A stretch of DNA of 64,000 bases from Arsenicicoccus piscis (GTDB lineage Bacteria; Actinomycetota; Actinomycetes; Actinomycetales; Dermatophilaceae): NCBI RefSeq assembly GCF_022568835.1, contig NZ_JAKZHV010000003.1, positions 62,001-126,000 on the forward strand. The letters are read 5' to 3'. A program made the position numbers and the translations under genes. Positions 18,465 through 26,634 of the stretch are shown here, piece after piece; the first letter of the stretch is position 1; the number at the start of each line of letters is the position of its first letter. Under the pieces are notes generated by a model, which worked only from the letters and a program-made list of their open reading frames with translations, was not told the origin of the DNA and did not search any database.

Positions 18465-20429
18465 TCAGATCGCCCTAACCTCGGTCTCGGGCGACTCCTC
18501 GCGGAAGATCTGCTCGGCATTGATTCGAGCGGCGTCGCTCGCGAAGCCCGCGTCGAGGAACACGGCGCGCAGTGGCTGTCGGCTCGCGATCTCCTTCACG
18601 ACCGCTTCCGTGACCTCGCCAGAGAAGCACGCAACGAGCGAGCCGTCCGCAACCGAGAGTATTCGGCGGTCTGCAACCTCCTCGACCGCGAGTGGCTCTG
18701 CGAGATCCAATCCCCAGTCGAGCATCACCTGGAACAGCAAGTCTTCGTCGGTGCCGTCGGGCTTCACGCTGGCGACTGCGTCAGGGAGCGCGAGCTGCTC
18801 GAGATCATCAGCGGTCACTAGCGTATCGGCCATGTTGGTCGTGGCAACCTGCAGCGAACGGAAGCCAACGTCGAGCTCAGCGCTTAGCAGTCCGGCCGAC
18901 TGTCGTGCTTGTACTCCGGCCCTCCGAAGCCGCTCTCGGGCCATGCTGGCAATGGTGTCGTATTGCGGATGATCAACTGGCTCGTCTAGCTGGATGAGGA
19001 TGTAGCGGCGATGTCCGCCGTCTGTCGAGTTGAGATCCATGACGGCGTGAGCAGTCGAACCAGAACCCGCGAAGAAGTCGAGAATGATAGCGTCCTTCGC
19101 TGCCTCGGTGACCAGACGGATCCAACGCGCCAGGACGCGCCGGTCCTTCGGGCTTTCGAAGACGATCTCGCCCATGAGGTTGCGCATATCCGTGCTCGCG
19201 GCCTTGCGGTCCTGCTCGAAAACCGAGATCGCGACCTGCTCGCTGGTCTCGTCGAGAAACGAGATCCCGCGAGGAATCGCGGTCTCATATTGGCCGAACC
19301 AGATTTGGCCAGCCGTGATCCGGCGATCCATCTCGTCCTCTTGAAATCGCCAGCCGGTCTTCGGAAGCGTTACGGGTTTGCGCGTGACCGGATGGAGAAC
19401 CTCGTACGTGGGCCCCCCTCGGCCGGGCCAGGTGATGTTGCCGTAGGTGTTCATCGGCCGCCCAGTTGCGGGCTGAAGCTGGTCATACCGCGCCACTGAG
19501 TCCGTGATTTCTCCCGCAGCCTTCATGCTCTTGAGCCAAGCCTTCCAGCGGGCGGACGCATCGTCGTCGCTCTGTCGGGTCGACCAAATCGACGCGGCCT
19601 TCGCCATCGCCGTTTCCAGGCCAACCTTCGGTTCTCGCCACCGCACACCGAGTTCACTCAGGCGCGTTTCGTTCTTCGCATAGATCAGCATGTAATCCGC
19701 CCCGTTGGAGACGTAGCGGGAGTCGTTCTTCCGACCGCCCTGCCAGACGACATCGGAGATGAAGTTCTCGGCGCCGAAGACCTGATCGAGTAGCCGGCGG
19801 ATGTTGGCATGCTCATCGTCGCCGATCGCGACGATGATCACGCCGTCGTCGGTCAGTAGACCTCGCGCCAACTTGAGACGCGGGTACATCATGCTCAGCC
19901 AGTCGGAGTGGAAGCGGCCGTTCGCCTCGGTGTTGGCAACGAGACGGGCGCCGGTCTCCGAGTGCTGCCCTGAGCGGGTGAGATAGTCGGCAGCCGATTC
20001 GGCGAAGTCGTCTTCATAGACGAAGTCGTTACCCGTGTTGTAGGGCGGGTCGATGTAGATCAGCTTGACCTTGCCAAGGTAGGACTCCTGGAGCAGCTTG
20101 AGCGCGTCGAGGTTGTCGCCCTCGATGAAGAGGTTCTTGGTCGTGTCGAAGTCGACTGACTCCTCACGGACGGGTCGCAGCGTTTTGGCGATGGGTGCGT
20201 TCGCCGCGAAGGCTGCAGCGCGCTTCCCGGGCCAGTCAAGCTGATAGCGCTCTTGAGGGCCCTCGACGACGTGGTCGGACAACTCCTGGCGGAGGAGGTC
20301 GAAGTCCACGGCGCGCACCGGGTTCCCGTCGGCGTCTACCGACTCGGTGATCACAGTGGGGAACAGATCTGCAAGCTTCTCGACATTGGCTGCCGTCAGG
20401 TCGGGTGAGGTCATGCGCAACTTTTCCAC
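18465..20429 (-). CDS. Type III-like DNA N6-adenine methyltransferase (Mod)
   Basis: A 654-residue methyltransferase of the beta class. The catalytic motif IV IYIDPPYNTGND (near residue 125) precedes the AdoMet-binding motif I LDFFAGSGSTAHAV (near 450). The N-terminal LFIEGDNLDALKLLQ just before motif IV is typical of type III Mod and related enzymes. It would methylate adenine in a short recognition site, protect host DNA and supply sequence recognition for Res. The GTG at 20429 overlaps the stop of the DUF4391 gene by one base and has GAGGA about 7 bases upstream. An ATG at 20414 is an alternative. It is the third gene of the operon. Confidence 0.9.
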   Translation of the reverse strand: MEKLRMTSPDLTAANVEKLADLFPTVITESVDADGNPVRAVDFDLLRQELSDHVVEGPQERYQLDWPGKRAAAFAANAPIAKTLRPVREESVDFDTTKNLFIEGDNLDALKLLQESYLGKVKLIYIDPPYNTGNDFVYEDDFAESAADYLTRSGQHSETGARLVANTEANGRFHSDWLSMMYPRLKLARGLLTDDGVIIVAIGDDEHANIRRLLDQVFGAENFISDVVWQGGRKNDSRYVSNGADYMLIYAKNETRLSELGVRWREPKVGLETAMAKAASIWSTRQSDDDASARWKAWLKSMKAAGEITDSVARYDQLQPATGRPMNTYGNITWPGRGGPTYEVLHPVTRKPVTLPKTGWRFQEDEMDRRITAGQIWFGQYETAIPRGISFLDETSEQVAISVFEQDRKAASTDMRNLMGEIVFESPKDRRVLARWIRLVTEAAKDAIILDFFAGSGSTAHAVMDLNSTDGGHRRYILIQLDEPVDHPQYDTIASMARERLRRAGVQARQSAGLLSAELDVGFRSLQVATTNMADTLVTADDLEQLALPDAVASVKPDGTDEDLLFQVMLDWGLDLAEPLAVEEVADRRILSVADGSLVACFSGEVTEAVVKEIASRQPLRAVFLDAGFASDAARINAEQIFREESPETEVRAI

Positions 20430-21112
20430 TAGGAGTTCCTCAGCTCTTCGTCGTGGGTCGAGGCGTGTGCCGGGTTCGTCAGGTCAGCGAGGCTGGCCTG
20501 CTGTGTCTTGAGAGCCTGGCGCAACAGCACCTTGCGATTGAGTTGCGGCTCTGCCTTGAGCTTTCGGGTCAACGCGGAGATGTCGCGCTCGAGGCGCGAC
20601 ATCTCCGCAAGCCGAGCAGCTATGTCGGACACCTGCTCATCGGGACGTATCGCGTTGGGCAGCAGCGGGTCGAGCAGCGCGGCATACAGATTGGGGAGTG
20701 TGATGCTGGGAGGCAACGGTTGTCGACGGTCGCCTTGGCCCCACTCGGTGGAGTAGTACCGCCCACCGGGGACCCCCGCTTTGAGGGTCGCGGTCATGCG
20801 GGTCCCTTGAGTGGATACGACCTCGAAGATGACGGGCTGCTTGATGGCCTTGTCGATCGTCGTCAACACCGAGTTGTCAACGTCCGCCCCCTTGGCCTTG
20901 ACGACGAACACCTGAATCTCCGGGACTTCTTCGCTCGGCGGCAGGTTGATAGTCGACTCCGCCAGCTTGTAGGCCCATGTGATGCCGTCGACCTCGGCGA
21001 CGAACCGCGCACGAACGGCCGGAGTCACCACTACTCGTTCGTAGAACTTAGTCTTGGGGATGGACTTTCCGAACCTTGCAGCTTCAGGCCAGCGATAAAG
21101 GACGTCCGTCAT
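20429..21112 (-). CDS. DUF4391 domain protein
   Basis: A 227-residue protein. It starts LYRWPEAARFGKSIPKTKFY and contains VDGITWAYKLAESTINLPPS, VQVFVVKAKG-like strands (IQVFVVKAKG), TIDKAIKQPVIFEV and GGRYYSTEWG, which is the DUF4391 pattern. The C-terminal 60 residues are charged and probably form a coiled coil (SRLERDISALTRKLKAEPQL). DUF4391 has no proven activity. It is repeatedly found between a SNF2-type helicase and a methyltransferase in type III-like gene sets, and a DNA-end or specificity-accessory role is a guess from that context. The start overlaps the helicase stop by 4 bp, and its own stop overlaps the Mod start, showing translational coupling. Confidence 0.8.
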   Translation of the reverse strand: MTDVLYRWPEAARFGKSIPKTKFYERVVVTPAVRARFVAEVDGITWAYKLAESTINLPPSEEVPEIQVFVVKAKGADVDNSVLTTIDKAIKQPVIFEVVSTQGTRMTATLKAGVPGGRYYSTEWGQGDRRQPLPPSITLPNLYAALLDPLLPNAIRPDEQVSDIAARLAEMSRLERDISALTRKLKAEPQLNRKVLLRQALKTQQASLADLTNPAHASTHDEELRNS

Positions 21113-24100
21113 GCCATGCCCCCCGCAGGGTCAACGACGGCGATGAAGGCCGTTAGTTCGAAGTCCTCGAGACCCGCGATCGACTGGGTCAGTGCCGTGG
21201 TGGGTCCATCGGTGAAGAGGCTGTCGACGTCCTGCTCGTCCGTGACGTCGATCATGGTGCGGATGGCGGTGGTGAGGAGGGCGGAGTATTTCCCCATCTT
21301 TGCGCCGTCCTTGGTGTCCGCGTTGAAGGTGCGCGCGACGTCGCTGACCGGCTCGTCGTAAGGGCGGCACCCGGCACGCAGCAGGTCGAGGAGTTGCTTG
21401 GCTTCCGTATGGTCAGCAACGAGATTGCCGGCGTCGTCGAGGTAGATGAGGTAGTGCGGGTGGAGCCGGTTGCCCCGGTTGATGTGCTCATCGGCGTTGA
21501 CGTTCCGGAGGGCAAAGATGACGCCAGGAACGAGGCCCTTGGCCCGGTCGGCTGGGACGACTGCGTGGAGTCCCTTGGGCGATGCGGCGATGCCGTCGTT
21601 CACCTTCATGTAGCCGAGGAGGTCCATGCGGAAGTCGTTGAGGCCGAGGTCGGTGATGGAGACGCCAGTCCGCACGTCTTCCAGTTCGATGACCTCGTCC
21701 TGGAGCTTGCGGAGCTGCTCCTTGCGGAAGGCGGCCTCGCTTCCTTCGAGGGTGAGCACGTTGTCGTCGGCTGTGCCGGCAAGGTCGGCGATGACCATGC
21801 GGTTCTCGACGCGTTCCTTGAGGTTGATGTATTCGTCCAGGCTGATGTCGGGCCAAAAGTTGACCATCTGGATCTGTGCGTTGGTTGACCCGATGCGATC
21901 GATGCGCCCGAAGCGCTGGATGATGCGGACCGGGTTCCAGTGGATGTCGTAGTTGACGAGGAAGTCGCCGTCCTGGAGGTTCTGGCCCTCGCTGATGACG
22001 TCCGTGCCGATGAGGATGTCCAGCTCGGCGGTCTCCTTGGGCATGGTCAGATGTCGCTGCTTGGACTTCGGTGAGAACAGCGTCAGCACCTGTTGGAAGT
22101 CGTAGCCGGTTCCGAGCGTCGTCTTGGATGCATGGCTGCCGCCGGTGACAATCGCGCTGGCCAACCCTTTTCGCTCGAAGTCTGGGGCGAGCTCGCGGTA
22201 GAGGTAGTTGGCGGTGTCTGCGAACGCAGAGAAGATCAGAGACTTCTTATTGCCGGGGTTGATCGGCTGGGCCACCTTGGCGAGTACCAGGCGCTTCAGT
22301 TCCTGGAGCTTCTGGTCGTGCTCGGGGGTGATCTTGCGCATTTCGTCGAGCAGCTCGCGGAGCGTCTCGCGGTCGTGCCAGAGGTCGCGCTGCCAGGACT
22401 CGATGTCGACGTCCGCCAGGTCGACCTTGATCTTCGCACCGAAGGAGAGTGCCTCGACGTTGGCGTCTTCCGCGTCGTCGACGTCGAAGTCCATGTCAGT
22501 CAGGTAGACGTCGATCTCGGACAGGGCGCCGGAATGCATCTCGAGCCGCGTCAGCGTGTGGTTGACGGCCCCTTCGATCTTGTCGAGCGTGATCCGGAAG
22601 GCCTCGACTGAGCTCTCCAGTCGCTTGAGCAGGTTGACCGTCATCAGCTTCTTCAGGCCCTGCTCGCGTCCGAACTGGCCGAGGTTGTCCCGCGCGGTGC
22701 CGCCCTTGACGTTGTAGAGGTCTTCGTACTTCTCCCGGCGGCTCGGAAAGACGTAGGCCAGTGGCGTGTACACAGCAAGGGTGAGCACTTGGAGTTGCGC
22801 GAAAATCTCGTTAAAGCTCGGCACGCTCGGCAAGTCCGACAACGGCATACGCACCGACAGCGGGGCAAGCCGCTCGGGAAAGGCGCCGATCTCCGAAGTG
22901 TCGTAGAAGGCCTGGATGTGCTTGCGGGAGCGGGCGATAGTGACCGAGTCGAGCAGCTCGAAGAAGTCGAAGTCGAGCATCTTCAGGATGCGGTCGGTGG
23001 TGCGTTCCTCTGGGTCGAGCTTAGACCACTCGTTGAAGACCTTCTGCGCATCACGGAAGACCTGTTCGACAGTGCTCGAGATGTTTAGGTGCTGCGCAAG
23101 GTTCTCGGACTCGCCCTCGTAGGCGAGTTGCAGCTGGTTCTTCAGGTCGTTGAAGCGGTTGTTGACCGGTGTGGCCGAGAGCATCAGAACCTTGGTCTTG
23201 ACCCCTTCCTTGATGACCTGGCGCATGAGTCGCTGGTAGCGCGACTCCTTCTCCTCGGCGTAGTCGGCGTTGCGGAAGTTGTGGGACTCGTCGATGACGA
23301 CGAGGTCGTAGTTGCCCCAGTTGATGCGGTCGAGGCGAAGGCCCATTGACTCTCCTCGCGTGCGTGAGAGGTCGGTGTGGGCGAGGACGTCGTAGTTGAA
23401 CCGGTCACTGGCGAAGATGTTCGTGGTCAGGTTGGCGTTGTAGTTCGTCCAGTTCTCCGCCAGCTTCTTCGGCGTGAGGACCAAGACCGCCTTGTTGCGC
23501 AGCTCGTAGTACTTGATCACGGCCAGTGCCGTAAAGGTCTTTCCGAGGCCGACGCTGTCGGCGAGGATGCAGCCGCTGTATGTCTCCAGCTTGTTGATGA
23601 TGCCGACGGCGGCGTCGCGCTGGAAGTTGTACAGGCTCTGCCAGACCTTGGTCTCCTGGTAGCCCGTCCGGTCGTTGGGCAGCACGTCCTCGCTGATGTC
23701 CTCGAGGAACTCGCTGAACAGGTTATAGAGGATCAGGAAGTAGATGCGGGCCGGAGAGTTCTCCGCGTAGATGCTGGCGATGTGGTCGTGAACTGCCTGG
23801 GTCACGTCCTGGACCTGCGCAGAGTTATCCCATATCTGGTCGAACAGTACGAGGAACTGCGATGCCATGGGTGCGTCGATCTTCTGCACCACGTTGGAGA
23901 CGGCATTCCCCGGCTCGTGGCCAAGGTCGGCCGTCGTGAAACCCTGCAGCGGAATGTACGCGGCGCGGTCGTCGACGACGGCGAACTGCTGCATCGGATT
24001 GCCGGTCGCATTGGATCGGAAGGTGACCTTGTCACGGATCCACGCAGCGCACTCCCTAGCGATGGCGCGCTGAGTGAGCTTGTTGCGGAGCCGGATCTCG

Positions 24101-24375
24101 AACTCCGAGCCGTACAGGCTCGACTCGGCGCGAGCACCAGCGGCAATGAAGAACTGTCGACGTTCCTTGCGGAGCCTATCCGTTGACTGCCCGTTGACGA
24201 AAGAGGGAGCCGTGAAGAGAAACTCTAATTCGTCTACCTGCTCCAACTCCCTGCGCAGGGCCTCGAAGGCGAAGATCGAGAAGGTGGACGCTGCGATGCG
24301 AACCTTGACGCCTGGGCTCAGCTCGTCCCTGATGTCGTCTCCGAGAGTGTCATTGACGTTGTCGATGATCTTCAC
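21109..24375 (-). CDS. SNF2/RapA-like helicase with PLD-like N-terminal region
   Basis: A product of about 1088 residues if started at GTG 24375. The N-terminal 200 residues (VRIAASTFSIFAFEAL, LEFLFTAPSF) resemble the phospholipase D-like region of helicase-related proteins, but I find no HxK motif, so it is probably not catalytic. The SNF2 motor has LADSVGLGKTFTALAV (Walker A, near residue 272), LVVIDESHNFRN (near 360), LMLSATPVNN, and in lobe 2 ILIGTDVISEGQNLQDG and RIIQRFGRIDRIGS (near 817). Such proteins remodel protein-DNA complexes. It is the first gene of the operon. The start is uncertain: a well-placed start at 24473 is separated from this frame by what looks like a one-base loss. 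Confidence 0.85.
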   Translation of the reverse strand: MKIIDNVNDTLGDDIRDELSPGVKVRIAASTFSIFAFEALRRELEQVDELEFLFTAPSFVNGQSTDRLRKERRQFFIAAGARAESSLYGSEFEIRLRNKLTQRAIARECAAWIRDKVTFRSNATGNPMQQFAVVDDRAAYIPLQGFTTADLGHEPGNAVSNVVQKIDAPMASQFLVLFDQIWDNSAQVQDVTQAVHDHIASIYAENSPARIYFLILYNLFSEFLEDISEDVLPNDRTGYQETKVWQSLYNFQRDAAVGIINKLETYSGCILADSVGLGKTFTALAVIKYYELRNKAVLVLTPKKLAENWTNYNANLTTNIFASDRFNYDVLAHTDLSRTRGESMGLRLDRINWGNYDLVVIDESHNFRNADYAEEKESRYQRLMRQVIKEGVKTKVLMLSATPVNNRFNDLKNQLQLAYEGESENLAQHLNISSTVEQVFRDAQKVFNEWSKLDPEERTTDRILKMLDFDFFELLDSVTIARSRKHIQAFYDTSEIGAFPERLAPLSVRMPLSDLPSVPSFNEIFAQLQVLTLAVYTPLAYVFPSRREKYEDLYNVKGGTARDNLGQFGREQGLKKLMTVNLLKRLESSVEAFRITLDKIEGAVNHTLTRLEMHSGALSEIDVYLTDMDFDVDDAEDANVEALSFGAKIKVDLADVDIESWQRDLWHDRETLRELLDEMRKITPEHDQKLQELKRLVLAKVAQPINPGNKKSLIFSAFADTANYLYRELAPDFERKGLASAIVTGGSHASKTTLGTGYDFQQVLTLFSPKSKQRHLTMPKETAELDILIGTDVISEGQNLQDGDFLVNYDIHWNPVRIIQRFGRIDRIGSTNAQIQMVNFWPDISLDEYINLKERVENRMVIADLAGTADDNVLTLEGSEAAFRKEQLRKLQDEVIELEDVRTGVSITDLGLNDFRMDLLGYMKVNDGIAASPKGLHAVVPADRAKGLVPGVIFALRNVNADEHINRGNRLHPHYLIYLDDAGNLVADHTEAKQLLDLLRAGCRPYDEPVSDVARTFNADTKDGAKMGKYSALLTTAIRTMIDVTDEQDVDSLFTDGPTTALTQSIAGLEDFELTAFIAVVDPAGGMA

Positions 24376-24473
24376 GAGGCGCTGTCCCGCGTCGGCTTCG
24401 CCTCGTGCCCCCGCGGCAGGCGGCCAGAGAGGACGAACGCATCCTCTTCGGCGGTCAGCTGCGGGTGGGACAT
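24372..24473 (-). CDS. 33-codon leader ORF or frameshifted N-terminus of the SNF2 helicase
   Basis: ATG 24473 is preceded by AGGAG with a 6-base spacer, by far the best ribosome-binding site here. It encodes MSHPQLTAEEDAFVLSGRLP and 13 further residues, and stops at a TGA that overlaps GTG 24375 as GTGA. Either this is a short coupled leader peptide, or one base has been lost around 24,390-24,410. Restoring one base there would join it to EADAGQRLVKIIDN of the helicase frame. I favour the second reading, because the helicase frame upstream of the GTG is protein-like. Confidence 0.5.
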   Translation of the reverse strand: MSHPQLTAEEDAFVLSGRLPRGHEAKPTRDSAS

Positions 24474-24619
24474 CAAAGGCTCCTGGCTCCTGGTTGCGGC
24501 CGAGCCTAACCCGGTAGTCCACAGCTGGCCTGTTAAGAGCGAAGCTCTGGGGTTGTGTCGCGCAGTCCGGGTCAGGTGGACAATCTGCAGATATCACGAC
24601 ACTGCAGCACCACACAGAA

Positions 24620-24649
24620 GGCCTCGGTCAGAGTTCTCTGACCGAGGCC
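24620..24649 (-). terminator. Strong hairpin terminator after tRNA-Leu
   Basis: A perfect 13-bp stem (GGCCTCGGTCAGA paired with TCTGACCGAGGCC) with a 4-base loop. On the minus strand it follows the 3' end of tRNA-Leu by 37 bp and is followed by a T-containing run (TTCTGTG). It separates the tRNA from the defence operon. Confidence 0.8.
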
Positions 24650-24686
24650 TTTGTGGTGCAGGGCCCGAGACTCGGGACCGTCGCCA

Positions 24687-24772
24687 TGGTGCGCAAGGGG
24701 GGACTTGAACCCCCACGTCCTTGCGGACACTGGCACCTGAAGCCAGCGCGTCTGCCGTTCCGCCACTTGCGC
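24687..24772 (-). tRNA. tRNA-Leu (CAG)
   Basis: The minus strand folds as a class II tRNA. The acceptor stem pairs GCGCAAG with CTTGCGC, the anticodon arm is CTGGC-TTCAGGT-GCCAG with anticodon CAG, there is a long variable arm (TGTCCGCAAGGACG), and the T arm is GGGGG-TTCAAGT-CCCCC. The discriminator A and an encoded CCA are at 24690-24687. The accessory region begins just beyond its 3' end, the usual side for integrase-mediated insertion. Confidence 0.95.
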
Positions 24773-24902
24773 GTGGACTGCCTAGTGTGCCGCATCCGGC
24801 CACGAGACACCAAACCGAGACCTGAGCTGCCAGGCGGCCTCCACCAGGGGCCCAGGGTGCGCCGCTACCATCGGACTCGACCGAAGCCAGGAGGGAGGCC
24901 CC

Positions 24903-25973
24903 GTGGGACTGTTCGACCGTCTCGAGCGCAAGATCGAGACCGCCGTCAACGGCGCCTTCGCCAAGGCGTTCAAGTCCAGCGTGCAGCCGGTCGAGATCGC
25001 GAGCGCGATCCGGCGGGCCATGGACGACAAGGCCGCGGTGGCGAGCGCGGGGCGCACGCTCGTGCCCAACCTCTACACGGTCGAGCTCAGCACCACCGAC
25101 TACGACTCCCTCACGCAGTACTCCGACGACCTCACCGACGAGATCATCGCGAGCGCGGAGGAGCACGCCGACTCTCAGCGCTACTCGCCGGCGGGTCCGC
25201 TGCGGGTCATCTTCTCCGAGAACACCGAGCTCGAGACGGGCGTCTTCGCCCTCCGTCCGGCCAGCGCCAAGGACCCCTACGCCGTCGGCCCCCGCGCTCG
25301 CGTAGACCGTGCTGCACGCCCGCGCGGCTCCGTCGAGTTCGCGCCCGCGGCCCACGCACCGCACGAGCTGCCCGTGCCGGGCAGCCGGCCACATCGCGGC
25401 GGAGGCCGCCAGCAGGACCAGGTCGAGGGCTACCGCGCACGCCGTGGCCTGGCGCCGGGCGAGGTCGAGCCGGGCCAGTACGACGAGCCTGACCACGACG
25501 ACCGGCACGACGAGCTCGACGACCCGCGCCGCAGCGACGCGCGACCCCTGCCGGTCGCGGAGCGGGACGAGCCCCGCCACAACGGCAACGCCAACCAGCC
25601 AGCCGACGACCCGGACGCAGCCACGGCGGCCTACGTCCCGCCGCACGTCGACGAGCCCGTCGTCCGCACCAGCCCGATCCGCCGGCCCTGGCTGGACATC
25701 GACGGCGACCGGTATCCCTTGCTCGGGGCGATCACGACCATCGGCCGCGACGCGACGGCCGACATCGTGCTCGACGACCCGGGCATCAGCCGCACCCACG
25801 CCGAGATCCGGGTGACCAACGACGGCCCGCGCTACGTCGCGACGATCCGCGACCTCGGGTCGACCAACGGCACCTTCGTCAACGGCGACCGCGCCACCAG
25901 CAACCGCATCGACGACGGCGACCGCGTCACGATCGGTCGCACCTCCTTCCTCTTCCGGATCGGCAAGCGCTAG
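24903..25973 (+). CDS. fhaA: FhaA: DUF3662 and FHA domain protein
   Basis: A 356-residue protein starting at GTG 24903 behind a GGAGGG ribosome-binding site. Residues 1-120 are the DUF3662 domain (MGLFDRLERKIETAVNGAFA, VQPVEIASAIRRAMDD). A long charged, low-complexity linker rich in Arg, Asp and His follows. The C-terminal FHA domain (from about residue 270) has TIGRDATADIVLDD and SRTHAEIRV, the residues that bind phosphothreonine. In mycobacteria FhaA regulates peptidoglycan synthesis by binding phosphorylated partners of PknB. It opens the classical fhaA-fhaB-pstP-rodA-pbpA-pknB operon. Confidence 0.95.
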   Translation: MGLFDRLERKIETAVNGAFAKAFKSSVQPVEIASAIRRAMDDKAAVASAGRTLVPNLYTVELSTTDYDSLTQYSDDLTDEIIASAEEHADSQRYSPAGPLRVIFSENTELETGVFALRPASAKDPYAVGPRARVDRAARPRGSVEFAPAAHAPHELPVPGSRPHRGGGRQQDQVEGYRARRGLAPGEVEPGQYDEPDHDDRHDELDDPRRSDARPLPVAERDEPRHNGNANQPADDPDAATAAYVPPHVDEPVVRTSPIRRPWLDIDGDRYPLLGAITTIGRDATADIVLDDPGISRTHAEIRVTNDGPRYVATIRDLGSTNGTFVNGDRATSNRIDDGDRVTIGRTSFLFRIGKR

Positions 25974-25998
25974 CGAGCAGCGCTGAAAGGGGATCTGC

Positions 25999-26631
25999 AT
26001 GAGCGAGCTCACCCTCACGGTCCTTCGGCTCGGGCTGCTGGCCCTGCTGTGGTTCTTCGTCATCAGCGTCGTCGGCGTGCTCCGCGGCGACCTCTACGGC
26101 ACCCGGCTGACCTCGCGCGCCTCCCGCAAGGAGCGCGGCCGCGGTCGCGCCTGGCGGTCGGCTGCCCCGGCCCCGGCCCCGGCAGCGGCCGGCAACGGCA
26201 ACGGCGCGGGCGGCGTCGGCGGATCAGGAGCCGGCGCAGCAGCAGCGGGCGGTGCGGCGGCCGCGGGCGCCGCCGGGGGGTCTACCGGAAACACGCCGCC
26301 GCAGGGCATGCGACGCCTCGGCCGGGGCAACCGCAACGCCCCCACCAAGCTCGTGGTCACCGAGGGGTCGCTGCGCGGCACCAGCCTCAACCTGCGCCCC
26401 GGCACCCAGGTGCTGATCGGCCGCAACCCCGAGTGCACGCTGATCCTCGAGGACGACTTCGCGAGCGGCCGGCACGCGCGCATCGTCTACGACGACGGCC
26501 AGTGGACCATCGAGGACCTCGGCTCGACCAACGGCACCTACCTCGACGACTTCCGGCTCACCGCCCCCGCGCCGCTCGAGCCCGATTCCCGCCTGCGCAT
26601 CGGTCGCACCGTCCTCGAGCCTCGAAAGTAG
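25999..26631 (+). CDS. fhaB: FhaB (FipA-like) FHA domain membrane protein
   Basis: A 210-residue protein with one N-terminal membrane helix (LTVLRLGLLALLWFFVISVV). A Gly/Ala-rich linker of about 60 residues and a C-terminal FHA domain follow (LIGRNPECTLILEDDFASGR, LGSTNGTYLDD). It binds phosphothreonine peptides and in relatives links the PknB kinase to division and wall proteins. It lies 25 bp after fhaA and 3 bp before pstP, so the genes are co-transcribed. Confidence 0.95.
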   Translation: MSELTLTVLRLGLLALLWFFVISVVGVLRGDLYGTRLTSRASRKERGRGRAWRSAAPAPAPAAAGNGNGAGGVGGSGAGAAAAGGAAAAGAAGGSTGNTPPQGMRRLGRGNRNAPTKLVVTEGSLRGTSLNLRPGTQVLIGRNPECTLILEDDFASGRHARIVYDDGQWTIEDLGSTNGTYLDDFRLTAPAPLEPDSRLRIGRTVLEPRK

Positions 26632-26634
26632 CCG

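Noticed and set aside
21109-24375. Active phospholipase D-type nuclease in the SNF2 protein
   Set aside because: The N-terminal fold resembles PLD-like regions, but no HxK motif is present, so catalysis is not supported.
24473-24615. Upstream extension of the SNF2 helicase frame to 24615
   Set aside because: The added residues are low-information and Cys/Pro-rich with no ribosome-binding site; better starts exist at 24473 or 24375.
24687-24772. A duplicate of the tRNA-Leu 3' end inside the left island (att site)
   Set aside because: I looked for a second copy of the T-arm and acceptor sequence left of the tRNA and saw none in this window.
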